In this document: one piece after another, positions 18,440 to 26,658 of the stretch | Position numbering within the stretch: position 1 is the stretch's first letter | Layout of the letters: each line of letters begins with the position of its first letter | NCBI GenBank assembly: GCA_902168115.1 | Contig: CABHPB010000109.1 | Location: forward strand, 1 to 64,000 | Source: an uncultured Methylopila sp. | GTDB lineage: Bacteria; Pseudomonadota; Alphaproteobacteria; Rhizobiales; Methylopilaceae | Direction: 5' to 3' | Length of the DNA: 64,000 nucleotides | Program-made: the position numbers and the translations under genes | The notes under the pieces: model-generated | The model's database searches: none | Told to the model about the DNA's origin: nothing | Seen by the model: only the letters and a program-made list of their open reading frames with translations

Positions 18440-19831
18440 ATGACTGCAAGACGTGGCATCGGGGCGCTCTCGCGCTCCGCGAAAGACGGCATCCTGGGCG
18501 CGATCCGCACCCAGCCGAAGCAGGAGGCGCCGGCGCGATCCGGCGCCGCGCCGACCGTGGTGACCCGCAAGGTCAAGCGCGGCGACCGCTTCGCGGACTT
18601 GGCCGAGCTGAAGGACGTCCGCACCCAGCAGGCGGTCGCGGATCTGATCGGCGTGCAGAACCCGTTCTTCGCAATGCATGACGGCTGCGCCGGCGCGACC
18701 ATCAAGCTCGACGGCCGCGACCTCATCAACTTCGCGTCCTACAACTATCTCGGCCTCAACGGTCATCCCGAGATCGCCGCGGCCGCGAAGGCCGCGATCG
18801 ACCACTACGGCGTCTCCGCCTCTGCGAGCCGCGTCGTCGCGGGCGAGCGGCCGATCCATCGCGAGCTCGAGCGCCGCATCGCCGACTACTACGGGGTCGA
18901 CGACGCCGTCGCCTTCGTGTCGGGCCACGCGACCAATGTCTCCGCCATCGGCCATCTGATGCGGAAGAACGACCTGATCGTCTACGACGCGCTGGCGCAC
19001 AACTCGATCGTCGTCGGCGCGACCCTGTCCGGCGCGACGCGCCGCATGTTCGCGCACAACGACCTCGACGCGCTGGAGGAAATCCTCATCCAGCAGGGCC
19101 ACGCCTTCGAGCGGGTGCTCGTCGCGGTCGAGGGCCTCTATTCGATGGACGGCGACTTCCCCGACCTCGCGCGGCTCGTGAAGATGCGCGACCGCTACGG
19201 CTTCTGGCTGATGGTCGACGAGGCCCATTCGCTCGGCGTGCTGGGCGCCACCGGCGGCGGCATCGCCGAGGAGTGCGGCGTCGAGCACAAGAACGTCGAC
19301 ATCTGGATGGGCACGCTGTCCAAGACCCTGTCGGGCTGCGGCGGCTACATCGCCGGCTCGCAGAGCCTCGTCGAGTACCTGAAGTTCTCCGCGCCCGGCT
19401 TCGTCTATTCGGTCGGCATGCCGCCGGCGGTCGCGGCCTCGGCCATCGCCTGCTTCGACATCCTGAAGCGCGAGCCGGAGCGCGTCGCCAAGCTCCGCGC
19501 CAACGGCCGGCGCTTCGTCGAGCAGGCCAAGGCGCGCGGCCTCGACGTCGGCACCGCGACGGACACTGCGATCGTGCCGGTGATGATCGGCGACTCACTT
19601 CGCGCCGTGCATCTCGCCAACCGTCTGCGCGAGCGCGGCGTCAACGCGCTGCCGATCGTTCATCCGGCGGTGCCGGAGCGTTCGGCGCGGCTGCGCTTCT
19701 TCCTCACCGCCGACCACGACTTCGAGCAGATCGACGAAGCGGTGGCTGTGACGGCGGACGAGCACGACAAGCTCGCCAAGGCCGGCTTCGGGATCAAGAT
19801 GGCGGCCGCTTTGGCCAAGGCGACGCGGTAG
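18440..19831 (+). CDS. Alpha-oxoamine synthase (serine palmitoyltransferase-like)
   Basis: 463 residues from MTARRGIGALSRS; fold-type I PLP enzyme of the SPT/KBL/BioF family. Visible motifs: NFASYNYLGLNGHPEI, a DEAHSLGVLG aspartate contacting the pyridine nitrogen, and Lys295 in GTLSKTLSGCGGY forming the Schiff base. An N-terminal extension of about 80 residues precedes the catalytic core. Family members condense an acyl thioester with an amino acid, losing CO2. Immediately downstream of a thioesterase-less polyketide synthase, the likely reaction is condensation of the ACP-bound chain with serine, alanine or glycine to give a 3-keto sphingoid-like base, as Fum8 does for fumonisin. Amino acid choice cannot be read here. 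Confidence 0.93.
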   Translation: MTARRGIGALSRSAKDGILGAIRTQPKQEAPARSGAAPTVVTRKVKRGDRFADLAELKDVRTQQAVADLIGVQNPFFAMHDGCAGATIKLDGRDLINFASYNYLGLNGHPEIAAAAKAAIDHYGVSASASRVVAGERPIHRELERRIADYYGVDDAVAFVSGHATNVSAIGHLMRKNDLIVYDALAHNSIVVGATLSGATRRMFAHNDLDALEEILIQQGHAFERVLVAVEGLYSMDGDFPDLARLVKMRDRYGFWLMVDEAHSLGVLGATGGGIAEECGVEHKNVDIWMGTLSKTLSGCGGYIAGSQSLVEYLKFSAPGFVYSVGMPPAVAASAIACFDILKREPERVAKLRANGRRFVEQAKARGLDVGTATDTAIVPVMIGDSLRAVHLANRLRERGVNALPIVHPAVPERSARLRFFLTADHDFEQIDEAVAVTADEHDKLAKAGFGIKMAAALAKATR

Positions 19832-19839
19832 AGCCGATC

Positions 19840-21006
19840 TTGTCGACCGCCCCGCGAACCGCAGGAAAGACCGCCGCTGGCGGCGTCGAGGTTCGCCCGG
19901 TCGAAACGGCGCGCGACATCGACGCGCTGTGGAAGGCGGAACTCGCGGCGCAGGGCGGCGACCCGGCCTTCACGCCGCGGCTCCACAAGGAGCTGAAGGA
20001 CGTCCTCACCCCGAAGGCGACGCCTTTCGCCAAGGCCAATGACGGCATGGCCTGGGTCGCGTTCCGCGACGGCAGGCCGGTCGGCCGCATCTACGCCGTG
20101 CAGCATCACGCCCATCTCGAGAAGCACAAGGACGGCGCGGGCCACTTCGGCTTCCTCGAGGCGATCGACGACGACGCCGTCTGGGACGCGCTGTTCGAGA
20201 CCGCCTCCGACTTCCTGCGCGCGCGCGGCCTGACGAAGATCGCCGGCCCGTTCAGCGCCTCGGTCAACCATGAATGCGGGCTGCAGGTCTTCGGCTACGG
20301 CGCCCGCTCGACCACCCACACGAACTATGCGCCGCCCTATTACGCGACGCAGCTCGAGCGGCTCGGCTTCCGCGGCGTGAAGGACATCGTCGGCTACGAA
20401 GGCGGCGTGACGACCAGCCGCCTGCCGCAGCGCGTGACGGCCGCCCGCGCCAAATGGTCGGACGGCAAGAACCTGGAGCTGCGTCCCGCCGTCGGGCCGG
20501 ACGCTCTCGGCCAGATCGTGTCGGTCTACAACGACGCCTGGTCGGACAACTGGGGCTCGGTGCCGGCCACGATGGAGGAGTCCAAGTTCCTCGCGGAGCT
20601 CGCGGCCGGGATCCTGCCGCGCGACTGGTCGACGCTCGCCTTCTGGCTCGGCGAGCCGATCGGCGTCCTCGTCATGGCGCCTGACGTCAATGAGGCCGTG
20701 CGCGATCTCGGAGGCCGCCTCGCGCCCTTCGGCTGGGCCAAGCTGATCTGGCGGCTCAAGGTTTCCGGCGTAAAGCGCGCGCGCGTGCCGGTCATCGGCG
20801 TCCGGCGCGCTTTCCGCGGCACGAGGGTGGGCGCGATGGCGGCCGCCACGCTGCTCGCTGACGCGGTCGCGAAGGCCAAGGCCGCCGGCGTGGAGCGGCT
20901 CGAGGTCAGCTGGATGCTCGAGGAGAACCGCCCGATCATCAACCTCGTGCGCGGCATGCCGGCCGAGCACACCAAGACCTGGCGGATCTACTCCAAGCCG
21001 CTGTGA
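19840..21006 (+). CDS. GNAT/YghO-like acyltransferase
   Basis: 388 residues from a TTG start 8 bp after the synthase gene; the longer frame into the upstream gene is a shadow. It resembles the YghO family of GNAT-fold proteins: AWVAFRDGRPVGRIYAVQHHAHLEKH, HFGFLEAIDDDAVWDALFETASDFLRARGLTKIAGPFSASVNHECG, then NYAPPYYATQLERLGF and a second GNAT-like half ending LEVSWMLEENRPIINLVRGM. Bacterial ceramide synthase of Caulobacter is also GNAT-like, so an N-acylation of the amino base made upstream is an attractive inference. Direct homology to that enzyme was not tested. Confidence 0.8.
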   Translation: MSTAPRTAGKTAAGGVEVRPVETARDIDALWKAELAAQGGDPAFTPRLHKELKDVLTPKATPFAKANDGMAWVAFRDGRPVGRIYAVQHHAHLEKHKDGAGHFGFLEAIDDDAVWDALFETASDFLRARGLTKIAGPFSASVNHECGLQVFGYGARSTTHTNYAPPYYATQLERLGFRGVKDIVGYEGGVTTSRLPQRVTAARAKWSDGKNLELRPAVGPDALGQIVSVYNDAWSDNWGSVPATMEESKFLAELAAGILPRDWSTLAFWLGEPIGVLVMAPDVNEAVRDLGGRLAPFGWAKLIWRLKVSGVKRARVPVIGVRRAFRGTRVGAMAAATLLADAVAKAKAAGVERLEVSWMLEENRPIINLVRGMPAEHTKTWRIYSKPL

Positions 21007-21013
21007 GCGCCGC

Positions 21014-21970
21014 TCACTTCCGCTCCGCCAGCGTGAACCAGCCGACCCCCGCCAGGACCAGCGCCGCGCCGAGAAGGTCGACCGCGGTCACCTGCTCGCC
21101 GAGCAGCAGCGCGGCGAGGGCGAGCGTCGCGACGGGGCTGATCGTGCCGATCACCGCATTGGCCTGCGCCGAGATGCGATGGAGCGCGGCGGAGAGCAGA
21201 AAGCTCGGGACGACGGTGCCGATAGCGGCGAGCACGATCGCGACGACCCACGCGCGGGCCGACAGCCCGGCTAGAACAGAGAGGTCCCGCAGCAGCAGGA
21301 ACTGGATCAGCGAGGCGACGGCCGCGCCCGACATGGCGATGCAGGTGAACAGCTTCGGGCCGATCGCGCCGATCCGCGGCTTGGCGAGCAACTGGTACAG
21401 CGCGAAGGCGACCGCGGAGCACAGCACCAGCGCAGCGCCCGTCCGGATCGCGTCAACGCCGCCCGCCTGCGCGTCCTTGGCGAAGACAAGCGCAAGCCCC
21501 GCATAGCTGAGCGCGAAGGCGAGCAGCGCGCGCATGCGGAACGGCTGGCCGAAGAAGGCCGCGCCGAGCAGCACCGTGAACAGCGGATAGGTGAACAGGA
21601 TCAGCCGCTCGAACGGCGCGGAGATGTAAACCAGACCGAGGAAGTCGGTATAGGAGGCGAACCAGTAGCCGAGCACGCCGACCGCGAGCGAGGCGGCGAC
21701 CATCCGTCCTTCGAGCGCGGCCGGTCGGCCCTGGCGCGACAGGGCGATCAGGCCGATCGCGACATAGATCGGGACCGACAGTCCCATGCGCAGGGCGAGC
21801 AGCGTCTCGGTGTCGACCTTCTCCGCATAGGCGAACTTGATGATGACGCCCTTGGAGGAGAACAGGATCGCGCCGGCGGCTGCGAGCGCGTAGCCGATCC
21901 ATGGCGCGGGCGTGCGGACCGGTTCCGCCGTCGTGACGACTTCCGGATCTGCGGGCGTGGTCGTGGGCAT
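21014..21970 (-). CDS. EamA/DMT-superfamily permease
   Basis: 318 residues, about ten transmembrane segments in two EamA repeats (WIGYALAAAGAILFSSKGVIIKFAYAEKVDTETLLALRMG; TGAALVLCSAVAFALYQLLAKPRIG; closing ALLLGEQVTAVDLLGAALVLAGVGWFTL). Inner-membrane transporter of unknown substrate. It is convergent with the lipid-like operon (7 bp between stops), so there is no operonic link despite proximity. Confidence 0.9.
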   Translation of the reverse strand: MPTTTPADPEVVTTAEPVRTPAPWIGYALAAAGAILFSSKGVIIKFAYAEKVDTETLLALRMGLSVPIYVAIGLIALSRQGRPAALEGRMVAASLAVGVLGYWFASYTDFLGLVYISAPFERLILFTYPLFTVLLGAAFFGQPFRMRALLAFALSYAGLALVFAKDAQAGGVDAIRTGAALVLCSAVAFALYQLLAKPRIGAIGPKLFTCIAMSGAAVASLIQFLLLRDLSVLAGLSARAWVVAIVLAAIGTVVPSFLLSAALHRISAQANAVIGTISPVATLALAALLLGEQVTAVDLLGAALVLAGVGWFTLAERK

Positions 21971-22040
21971 GACGGTCCGCGCCTAGCATGCGGCCCCAGG
22001 CAGGACCAGCGGCGCGCCGGCAAGCCTCCATTGCGCAACG

Positions 22041-22068
22041 AAAAACGGCCCGGCGCTGGCCGGGCCGT
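22041..22068 (-). terminator. Rho-independent terminator of the small secreted peptide gene
   Basis: A 10-bp perfect stem (ACGGCCCGGC at 22045-22054 with GCCGGGCCGT at 22059-22068, 4-base loop). Read on the minus strand it is followed by a T-run (A-run at 22041-22045 on plus), 25 bases after the stop of the 52-residue gene. Confidence 0.85.
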
Positions 22069-22092
22069 CGGCGGCGAGCGCGGCGCGCAGGC

Positions 22093-22251
22093 CTACTGCG
22101 ACTTGGACGAATTCTCGTTCTGGGCGCTCTCGTACGAGCTCTGGTCGGTCAGGCTCGCCTGCTTGTTCTGCGAATAGGGGCAGGACAAGGCTGGCGTCGC
22201 GGCGGCGACCGCAAGCGCCGCGGCGAGAAGCGTGGAGGCGAAGGTCTTCAT
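22093..22251 (-). CDS. Small secreted Ser/Gln/Asn-rich peptide
   Basis: 52 residues from MKTFASTLLAAALAVAAATPALS, a clean signal peptide, leaving a mature tail of about 29 residues, CPYSQNKQASLTDQSSYESAQNENSSKSQ in composition (rich in Ser, Gln, Asn, one Cys). AAGGGAG lies before the ATG and a strong terminator follows, so it is probably a real single-gene transcript. No family recognised. Confidence 0.75.
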   Translation of the reverse strand: MKTFASTLLAAALAVAAATPALSCPYSQNKQASLTDQSSYESAQNENSSKSQ

Positions 22252-22332
22252 CCGATCGGTCTCCCTTGCTGGAACGGGAGAGGCTAGCACGCGAGGGCGC
22301 GACGCCAAGCCGGTCGCGCTCACATGCGCGTG

Positions 22333-23289
22333 TCAGCGTCCCGCCTGCGCGCGCGGATGGAACTCCGAATGGATCGCCATCAGCCGGGCGCCGTCGACCT
22401 CCGTGTAGATCTGCGTGGTCGACAGGCTCGCATGGCCGAGCAGTTCCTGGATCGTCCTGAGGTCGCCGCCGCGGCCAAGCAGGTGGGTCGCGAAGGAGTG
22501 GCGCAGCGCGTGCGGGGTCGCGGTCTCGGACAGGCCGAGGCTGCCGCGCATCCGCGCCACCGCGGCCTGCACGATGCGCGGGCTGAGCGGCCCGCCCTTG
22601 ACCCCGACGAAGAGCGGCCCGTTCGGCGGCAGATGCAGCGGGCAGAGCGCGAGATAGTCCTCGACAGCCTTCCGCACCGCCTTGATCACCGGCAGCTGGC
22701 GGCGCTTGCCGCCCTTGCCGGTGACCTCGATCCGGTCGACGCCTGAGACGGGCGCCTCGGCTCTCGTGAGCGACAGCGCCTCCGAAATGCGCAGCCCGCA
22801 GCCGTAGAGAAGCGCCAGAACTGCGGCGTCGCGCGCCAGCGCCCACTGTTCGCGGTCCTCGCCGGCGCGGGTGTCGGCGTCGAGCATGAGTTTCGCCGGC
22901 GCCGGCGCGATGGGCTTGGGCAGGCTGCGCGCGATCTTCGGCGAGCGGACTGCCGACAGCGCCGACGCCTCGCCGCGGCCGGTCCGGGCGAGATGCCGCG
23001 CGAAGGAGCGCGCGGAGGCCAGCGCCCGCATCAGCGAGCGGCTCGAAAGTCCTTCGGCCCGGCGCGCCGCCATGAAGGCGCGCACGTCGCGGGGCGCGAG
23101 CCCCGCGAATTCGGCGAGGCCGACCGGCGCGCCGAGGTGGTCCTTCAGGAAGCCCAGAAAGATCCGCACGTCGCGGCCGTAGGCCTCGACCGTCTTCGGC
23201 GACATGCGCCGCTCCGCCGACAGCCGCTGGAGCCAGTCGGTGTAGGCGGCCATGAGGTCGGGCGCGGCGGGAAGGAGGGCGGCGGTCAT
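22333..23289 (-). CDS. xerC: Tyrosine recombinase XerC/XerD
   Basis: 318 residues from MTAALLPAAPDLMAAYTDWL (ATG at 23289). An N-terminal SAM-like core-binding domain (YTDWLQRLSAERRMSPKTVEAYGRDVRIFLGFL) precedes the catalytic domain, with the Arg in CGLRISEALSL, HALRHSFATHLLGRGGDLRTIQELLGH (HxxR and second His) and the Tyr in STTQIYTEV. It resolves chromosome dimers at dif with its partner. The length is that of housekeeping Xer proteins rather than phage integrases; XerC versus XerD is not certain. Confidence 0.9.
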   Translation of the reverse strand: MTAALLPAAPDLMAAYTDWLQRLSAERRMSPKTVEAYGRDVRIFLGFLKDHLGAPVGLAEFAGLAPRDVRAFMAARRAEGLSSRSLMRALASARSFARHLARTGRGEASALSAVRSPKIARSLPKPIAPAPAKLMLDADTRAGEDREQWALARDAAVLALLYGCGLRISEALSLTRAEAPVSGVDRIEVTGKGGKRRQLPVIKAVRKAVEDYLALCPLHLPPNGPLFVGVKGGPLSPRIVQAAVARMRGSLGLSETATPHALRHSFATHLLGRGGDLRTIQELLGHASLSTTQIYTEVDGARLMAIHSEFHPRAQAGR

Positions 23290-23549
23290 CGCGGCGAGCC
23301 TAACGCGCAGGCGCTTAACGCGGCCTGACCCGTCGTCCCGGAGCGGCCCGCGAATGGGCGGCGAGGCCTGTGCGACCAAAGCGCGCCTTGCGGCGGGCAT
23401 GCCGCCGGCCGGTCGAAGATGAGGGATTCCGGGGCCCAAAGCCGGCTGGCGCGCCCCTTGCCGGCTCGGACCGGAACCGGCACTCTGTCGGCGACTTCCC
23501 GCGCGCTCCGGCGCGCGGCGGAAATCGACCTTTGCGAGGAGAGTTCGTC

Positions 23550-24656
23550 ATGCCTGCGGTCGATGTCGAGCCAAACCCCTACAGCGATCTTCCCGAGAGC
23601 GCGTTCTGGCGGAACGCGGTCCAGAACGGCGATCCGCTGAACCCCGATACGATCTACAGCCGCAAGTTCGAGATCACGCGCGACGCCCAGATCGCGACTG
23701 CCGGAAGCTGCTTCGCCCAGCACATCGCGCGTCATCTGAGAGCGCAGGGTTTCCCGGTGATCGACACCGAACGCGCTCCCGGCGGGCTGACGGGCAAAGC
23801 CGCCGAGGCGTTCGGATACGGCCTGTATTCGGCGCGGTACGGCAACCTCTACACCGTCCGTCAGTTGCGCCAGCTGATCGAGGAAATCACGACTCCCAAG
23901 ACCCAGGAGATGGTCGTCTGGGAGCGCGACGGTCGCTATTTCGACGCCCTGCGCCCGAGCGTCGAGCCGGAAGGCCTCGACAGCCCGGAAGAGGTGATGG
24001 CGCATCGCGCGTCGCATCTGCGGTCGGTGGCCCGGATGATCCGGACGATGGACCTCTTCATCTTCACGCTCGGACTGACGGAGACCTGGATCCACAAGCG
24101 CACCGGGATCGTCTATCCGACCGCGCCCGGCGTCATCGCGGGCAAGTTCGACTCCAGCGAGTTCGAGTTCAAGAACTTCACGCATTCCGAGATCATGGCG
24201 GATCTCGAGCAGGTCCGCCGCCTGCTGAAGCGCCGCCGTCCCGACCTCAAGTTCATCCTGACCGTCTCTCCAGTGCCGCTCACGGCGACCGCCTCGGGCC
24301 GGCACGTCCTGCCCGCGACGCAGTATTCGAAGGCGACCCTGCGCTCCGCGGCCGGCGAGATGGCCGACCAGCACGACGACGTCGATTACTTCCCGTCCTA
24401 CGAGATCATCACCAATCCGGCGGCGCGCTCGGACTTCTTCGCCGGAAACCTGCGCTCCATCGCGCCGCAGGGCGTCGGCGCGGTGATGCGGACCTTCTCC
24501 GCCGCCCACGTTCCGGAGGAGGCCGCGCCGATCGCTCCGCCGCTGTCGGCGCCCCCGGCGCCGGTCGAGACGCCGCGTGCCCGCCGGCCGCGGGACGAGG
24601 ACGACGTGGTGTGCGAGGAGATGCTGCTCGACGCCTTCGCGAAGGGGCGGCGCTGA
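23550..24656 (+). CDS. GSCFA-domain protein
   Basis: 368 residues from MPAVDVEPNPYSDLPES, with GAGGAG ahead of the ATG. It has the family-naming motif IATAGSCFAQHIARHL, then FTLGLTETWIHKRTGIVYPTAPGV and LKFILTVSPVPLTAT, a typical GSCFA domain (SGNH-hydrolase relative of uncertain activity), followed by a Pro/Arg-rich tail. GSCFA proteins are often found near polysaccharide genes. Its stop overlaps the next start (TGATG), so it is translationally coupled to the SGNH-like gene, beginning a three-gene plus-strand operon. Confidence 0.9.
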   Translation: MPAVDVEPNPYSDLPESAFWRNAVQNGDPLNPDTIYSRKFEITRDAQIATAGSCFAQHIARHLRAQGFPVIDTERAPGGLTGKAAEAFGYGLYSARYGNLYTVRQLRQLIEEITTPKTQEMVVWERDGRYFDALRPSVEPEGLDSPEEVMAHRASHLRSVARMIRTMDLFIFTLGLTETWIHKRTGIVYPTAPGVIAGKFDSSEFEFKNFTHSEIMADLEQVRRLLKRRRPDLKFILTVSPVPLTATASGRHVLPATQYSKATLRSAAGEMADQHDDVDYFPSYEIITNPAARSDFFAGNLRSIAPQGVGAVMRTFSAAHVPEEAAPIAPPLSAPPAPVETPRARRPRDEDDVVCEEMLLDAFAKGRR

Positions 24657-25501
24657 TGCAGGACGTCTCCGCCGAACTGCAGCCCGCAGGCGTCGCGCCG
24701 GCCGCCGGCGTGCGCCGCGGGCTGATCATCGGCAATTCCTACGCGATCGCGCTGAAGGACGGTCTCGAGGACAGCGATCTGCCGTGCCGCGAGGACTTTT
24801 CCTTCCTGTGCGCGCCGGGCTCCGAGCTGCAGGTCGACGTCGTCGACGGCAGGATCGTGCCGACCGCCGAGCGCGCGATGACCTTCCTCGCCCGCGACGT
24901 TCCCGACGGCGACATGCGGCTCGACGACTACGACGTGTTCGTGCTCGCCGGGCTCGGCGTCAGCGCGAACCAGTGCGGGCGCGTCTATCGCTCCTGGCGC
25001 CTCGCGCGTCACGCGGGCGAGCGGCACGCGCTGATCTCCCGCGGCGCCCTGCTCGCGGCGATCGAGGGGCTGTTGCGCCTGACCATCTCCTACAAGGTCG
25101 CATCGCAGCTTCGGGCGCACACCTCCAAGCCGATCGTGATCGTGCCGCAGCCCAATCCGATCGAGCGGATCAAGACCGTCGAGCGCACGACCGATCGTCT
25201 GAAGGAGACGTTCGAGAAGTGGGGCCTGTTCTTCGACGAGCCGCTCGCCGAAGAGCTCTACGAGGCGTTCCTCGAGGCCGCCCGCCGCGCGTTCGGCGAG
25301 ATCCCCGCCGCCTTCATGGAGCAGCCGGCCTCGAGCCGGGCCGGTTTCTTCACGCGCGACGAGTACCAGATGAAGCTGCGCACCACCTACGACCGCAGCC
25401 AGCAGGTTCCGAACACGGTCGAGGACGTCACGCACATGAACGCCGATTTCGGCCGGCTGACCATGGAGATGCTGTGGGCCGACGTCGGCGGCGCGCGCTG
25501 A
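24656..25501 (+). CDS. SGNH-like hydrolase or acyltransferase, hypothetical
   Basis: 281 residues from MQDVSAELQPAG. Two stretches fit an SGNH fold: a block I-like GLIIGNSYAIALKDGL (Ser after GN) near residue 25 and, at the C-terminus, DVTHMNADFG with the DxxH spacing of the catalytic Asp/His. The intermediate Gly/Asn blocks are less clear. It could add or remove acyl groups on a glycan, which would fit the coupled GSCFA gene upstream and the fucosyltransferase-like gene downstream. No closer family name is supported. Confidence 0.65.
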   Translation: MQDVSAELQPAGVAPAAGVRRGLIIGNSYAIALKDGLEDSDLPCREDFSFLCAPGSELQVDVVDGRIVPTAERAMTFLARDVPDGDMRLDDYDVFVLAGLGVSANQCGRVYRSWRLARHAGERHALISRGALLAAIEGLLRLTISYKVASQLRAHTSKPIVIVPQPNPIERIKTVERTTDRLKETFEKWGLFFDEPLAEELYEAFLEAARRAFGEIPAAFMEQPASSRAGFFTRDEYQMKLRTTYDRSQQVPNTVEDVTHMNADFGRLTMEMLWADVGGAR

Positions 25502-25524
25502 CCCGTCGAGGGCGGATCGAGACC

Positions 25525-26658
25525 GTGAGCGGGGCGGCGGAGCAGCCGGCCGGGCGGGTCGACGGCTCCGGAACGGCCGTCCCGACCATTACGATCCGGC
25601 GGACGGACGGACTTGGCGGACGGCTGCTCGCGCTCGTCCGGGTGCTCCGTTTCGCCGAGAAGCTCGGCGCGCGGGTGACGATGCGCTGGGCCTCGCTCGC
25701 CTACACCTTCCGCGACCACGGCGCGACCGACTGGACGCCGTCGGAGCTGTTCGACCTCGACCGGTTCGACTTCGACGGCCTCGACCTCGCCGAGGGGACG
25801 CCGGAGCCGCTTGACCCCGGCACGCTCGTGCTCGAGGAGCGGCCGGACCTCGCCCAGCACCTGCGCTTCGGCTTCGATCCGGAAACGCTGCTGGCGCATG
25901 GCGCGTCGTTCGCGTCCAACGGCCAGCGGCTTCTGCGCCTCGTCGGCGAGACCGACGCCGATGTCCATGAAGGCCTCGTCACGGTCTTCGACCGCCTGAT
26001 CCCGAAGCAGGCGGTCCGCGACGAGTTCGCGGCGACGAAGGAGATCCTCGGTCCGCAGCCGTTCGTGGCGCTGCACGTCCGCCGGGGCGACGTCGTCTCG
26101 AACCTCGTCGGCAAGGCGGGTTCGGACGCTCCCGTCGCCGACCTCGAACCGGACATGCGGCATTTCGTGCGGCGCTGCGCGCCCGTCGCTCTGATGATCT
26201 CGGCGCTCGACGAACAGGCGCCGGGCGCAAAGGTGCTGATCTTCGGGGAGGACCCTCAGTCCATCGGCGAGGCCGCGGACGCGCTCGGGTCCCGCGCGCT
26301 GCTCGCGCCGGCGGCCGAGCGTCTCGGCCCCCTGCAGCGGGCTTTCCTGGAGATCCTGCTGATGCGGGAAGCGAGCGCGATCTACGCCTGCGCCAGCCAG
26401 TTCTCGCGCCTGCCGGCCCAGGTCGGCCGGGCCAGGCTTCACGAGATCGGCCCGGATGGCGATCCGGGCCTCTGGATCAGACATTTCGAGGCCGAAATTC
26501 TCGACCGCGTCTCGATCCAGTCGGAGCGCCGCGAGGAGCTTGCGGCGCTCTTCCTCGCCTTCTGGCGCGAGGTGGCCGATCGCGCGGAGCGGATACGGCA
26601 GCGGCCCGTCAGGGCGCCGCGCACCGACGTGCGCCCCGATCGGCCCGAACGTGTCTAG
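25525..26658 (+). CDS. O-fucosyltransferase-like glycosyltransferase
   Basis: 377 residues from a GTG start preceded by GAGGGCGGA. The N-terminal RTDGLGGRLLALVRVLRFAEKLGARVTMRW is like the nucleotide-sugar-binding start of GT11/GT23/POFUT enzymes, and HVRRGD at residues 184-189 is motif I of GDP-fucose transferases (NodZ, FUT2, FUT8). Cytoplasmic, with no membrane segment. It probably transfers fucose or another GDP-sugar to a surface glycan or protein. Its stop overlaps the convergent FkbM gene by four bases. Confidence 0.7.
   Translation: MSGAAEQPAGRVDGSGTAVPTITIRRTDGLGGRLLALVRVLRFAEKLGARVTMRWASLAYTFRDHGATDWTPSELFDLDRFDFDGLDLAEGTPEPLDPGTLVLEERPDLAQHLRFGFDPETLLAHGASFASNGQRLLRLVGETDADVHEGLVTVFDRLIPKQAVRDEFAATKEILGPQPFVALHVRRGDVVSNLVGKAGSDAPVADLEPDMRHFVRRCAPVALMISALDEQAPGAKVLIFGEDPQSIGEAADALGSRALLAPAAERLGPLQRAFLEILLMREASAIYACASQFSRLPAQVGRARLHEIGPDGDPGLWIRHFEAEILDRVSIQSERREELAALFLAFWREVADRAERIRQRPVRAPRTDVRPDRPERV

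Noticed and set aside
15076-18729. 1,217-codon minus-strand frame across the PKS and PLP enzyme genes
   Set aside because: Same reason; spans two real plus-strand genes with complete active sites.
22333-23289. Phage or island integrase next to an attachment site
   Set aside because: Length and sequence fit a housekeeping Xer recombinase; no adjacent tRNA, phage genes or flanking repeats.
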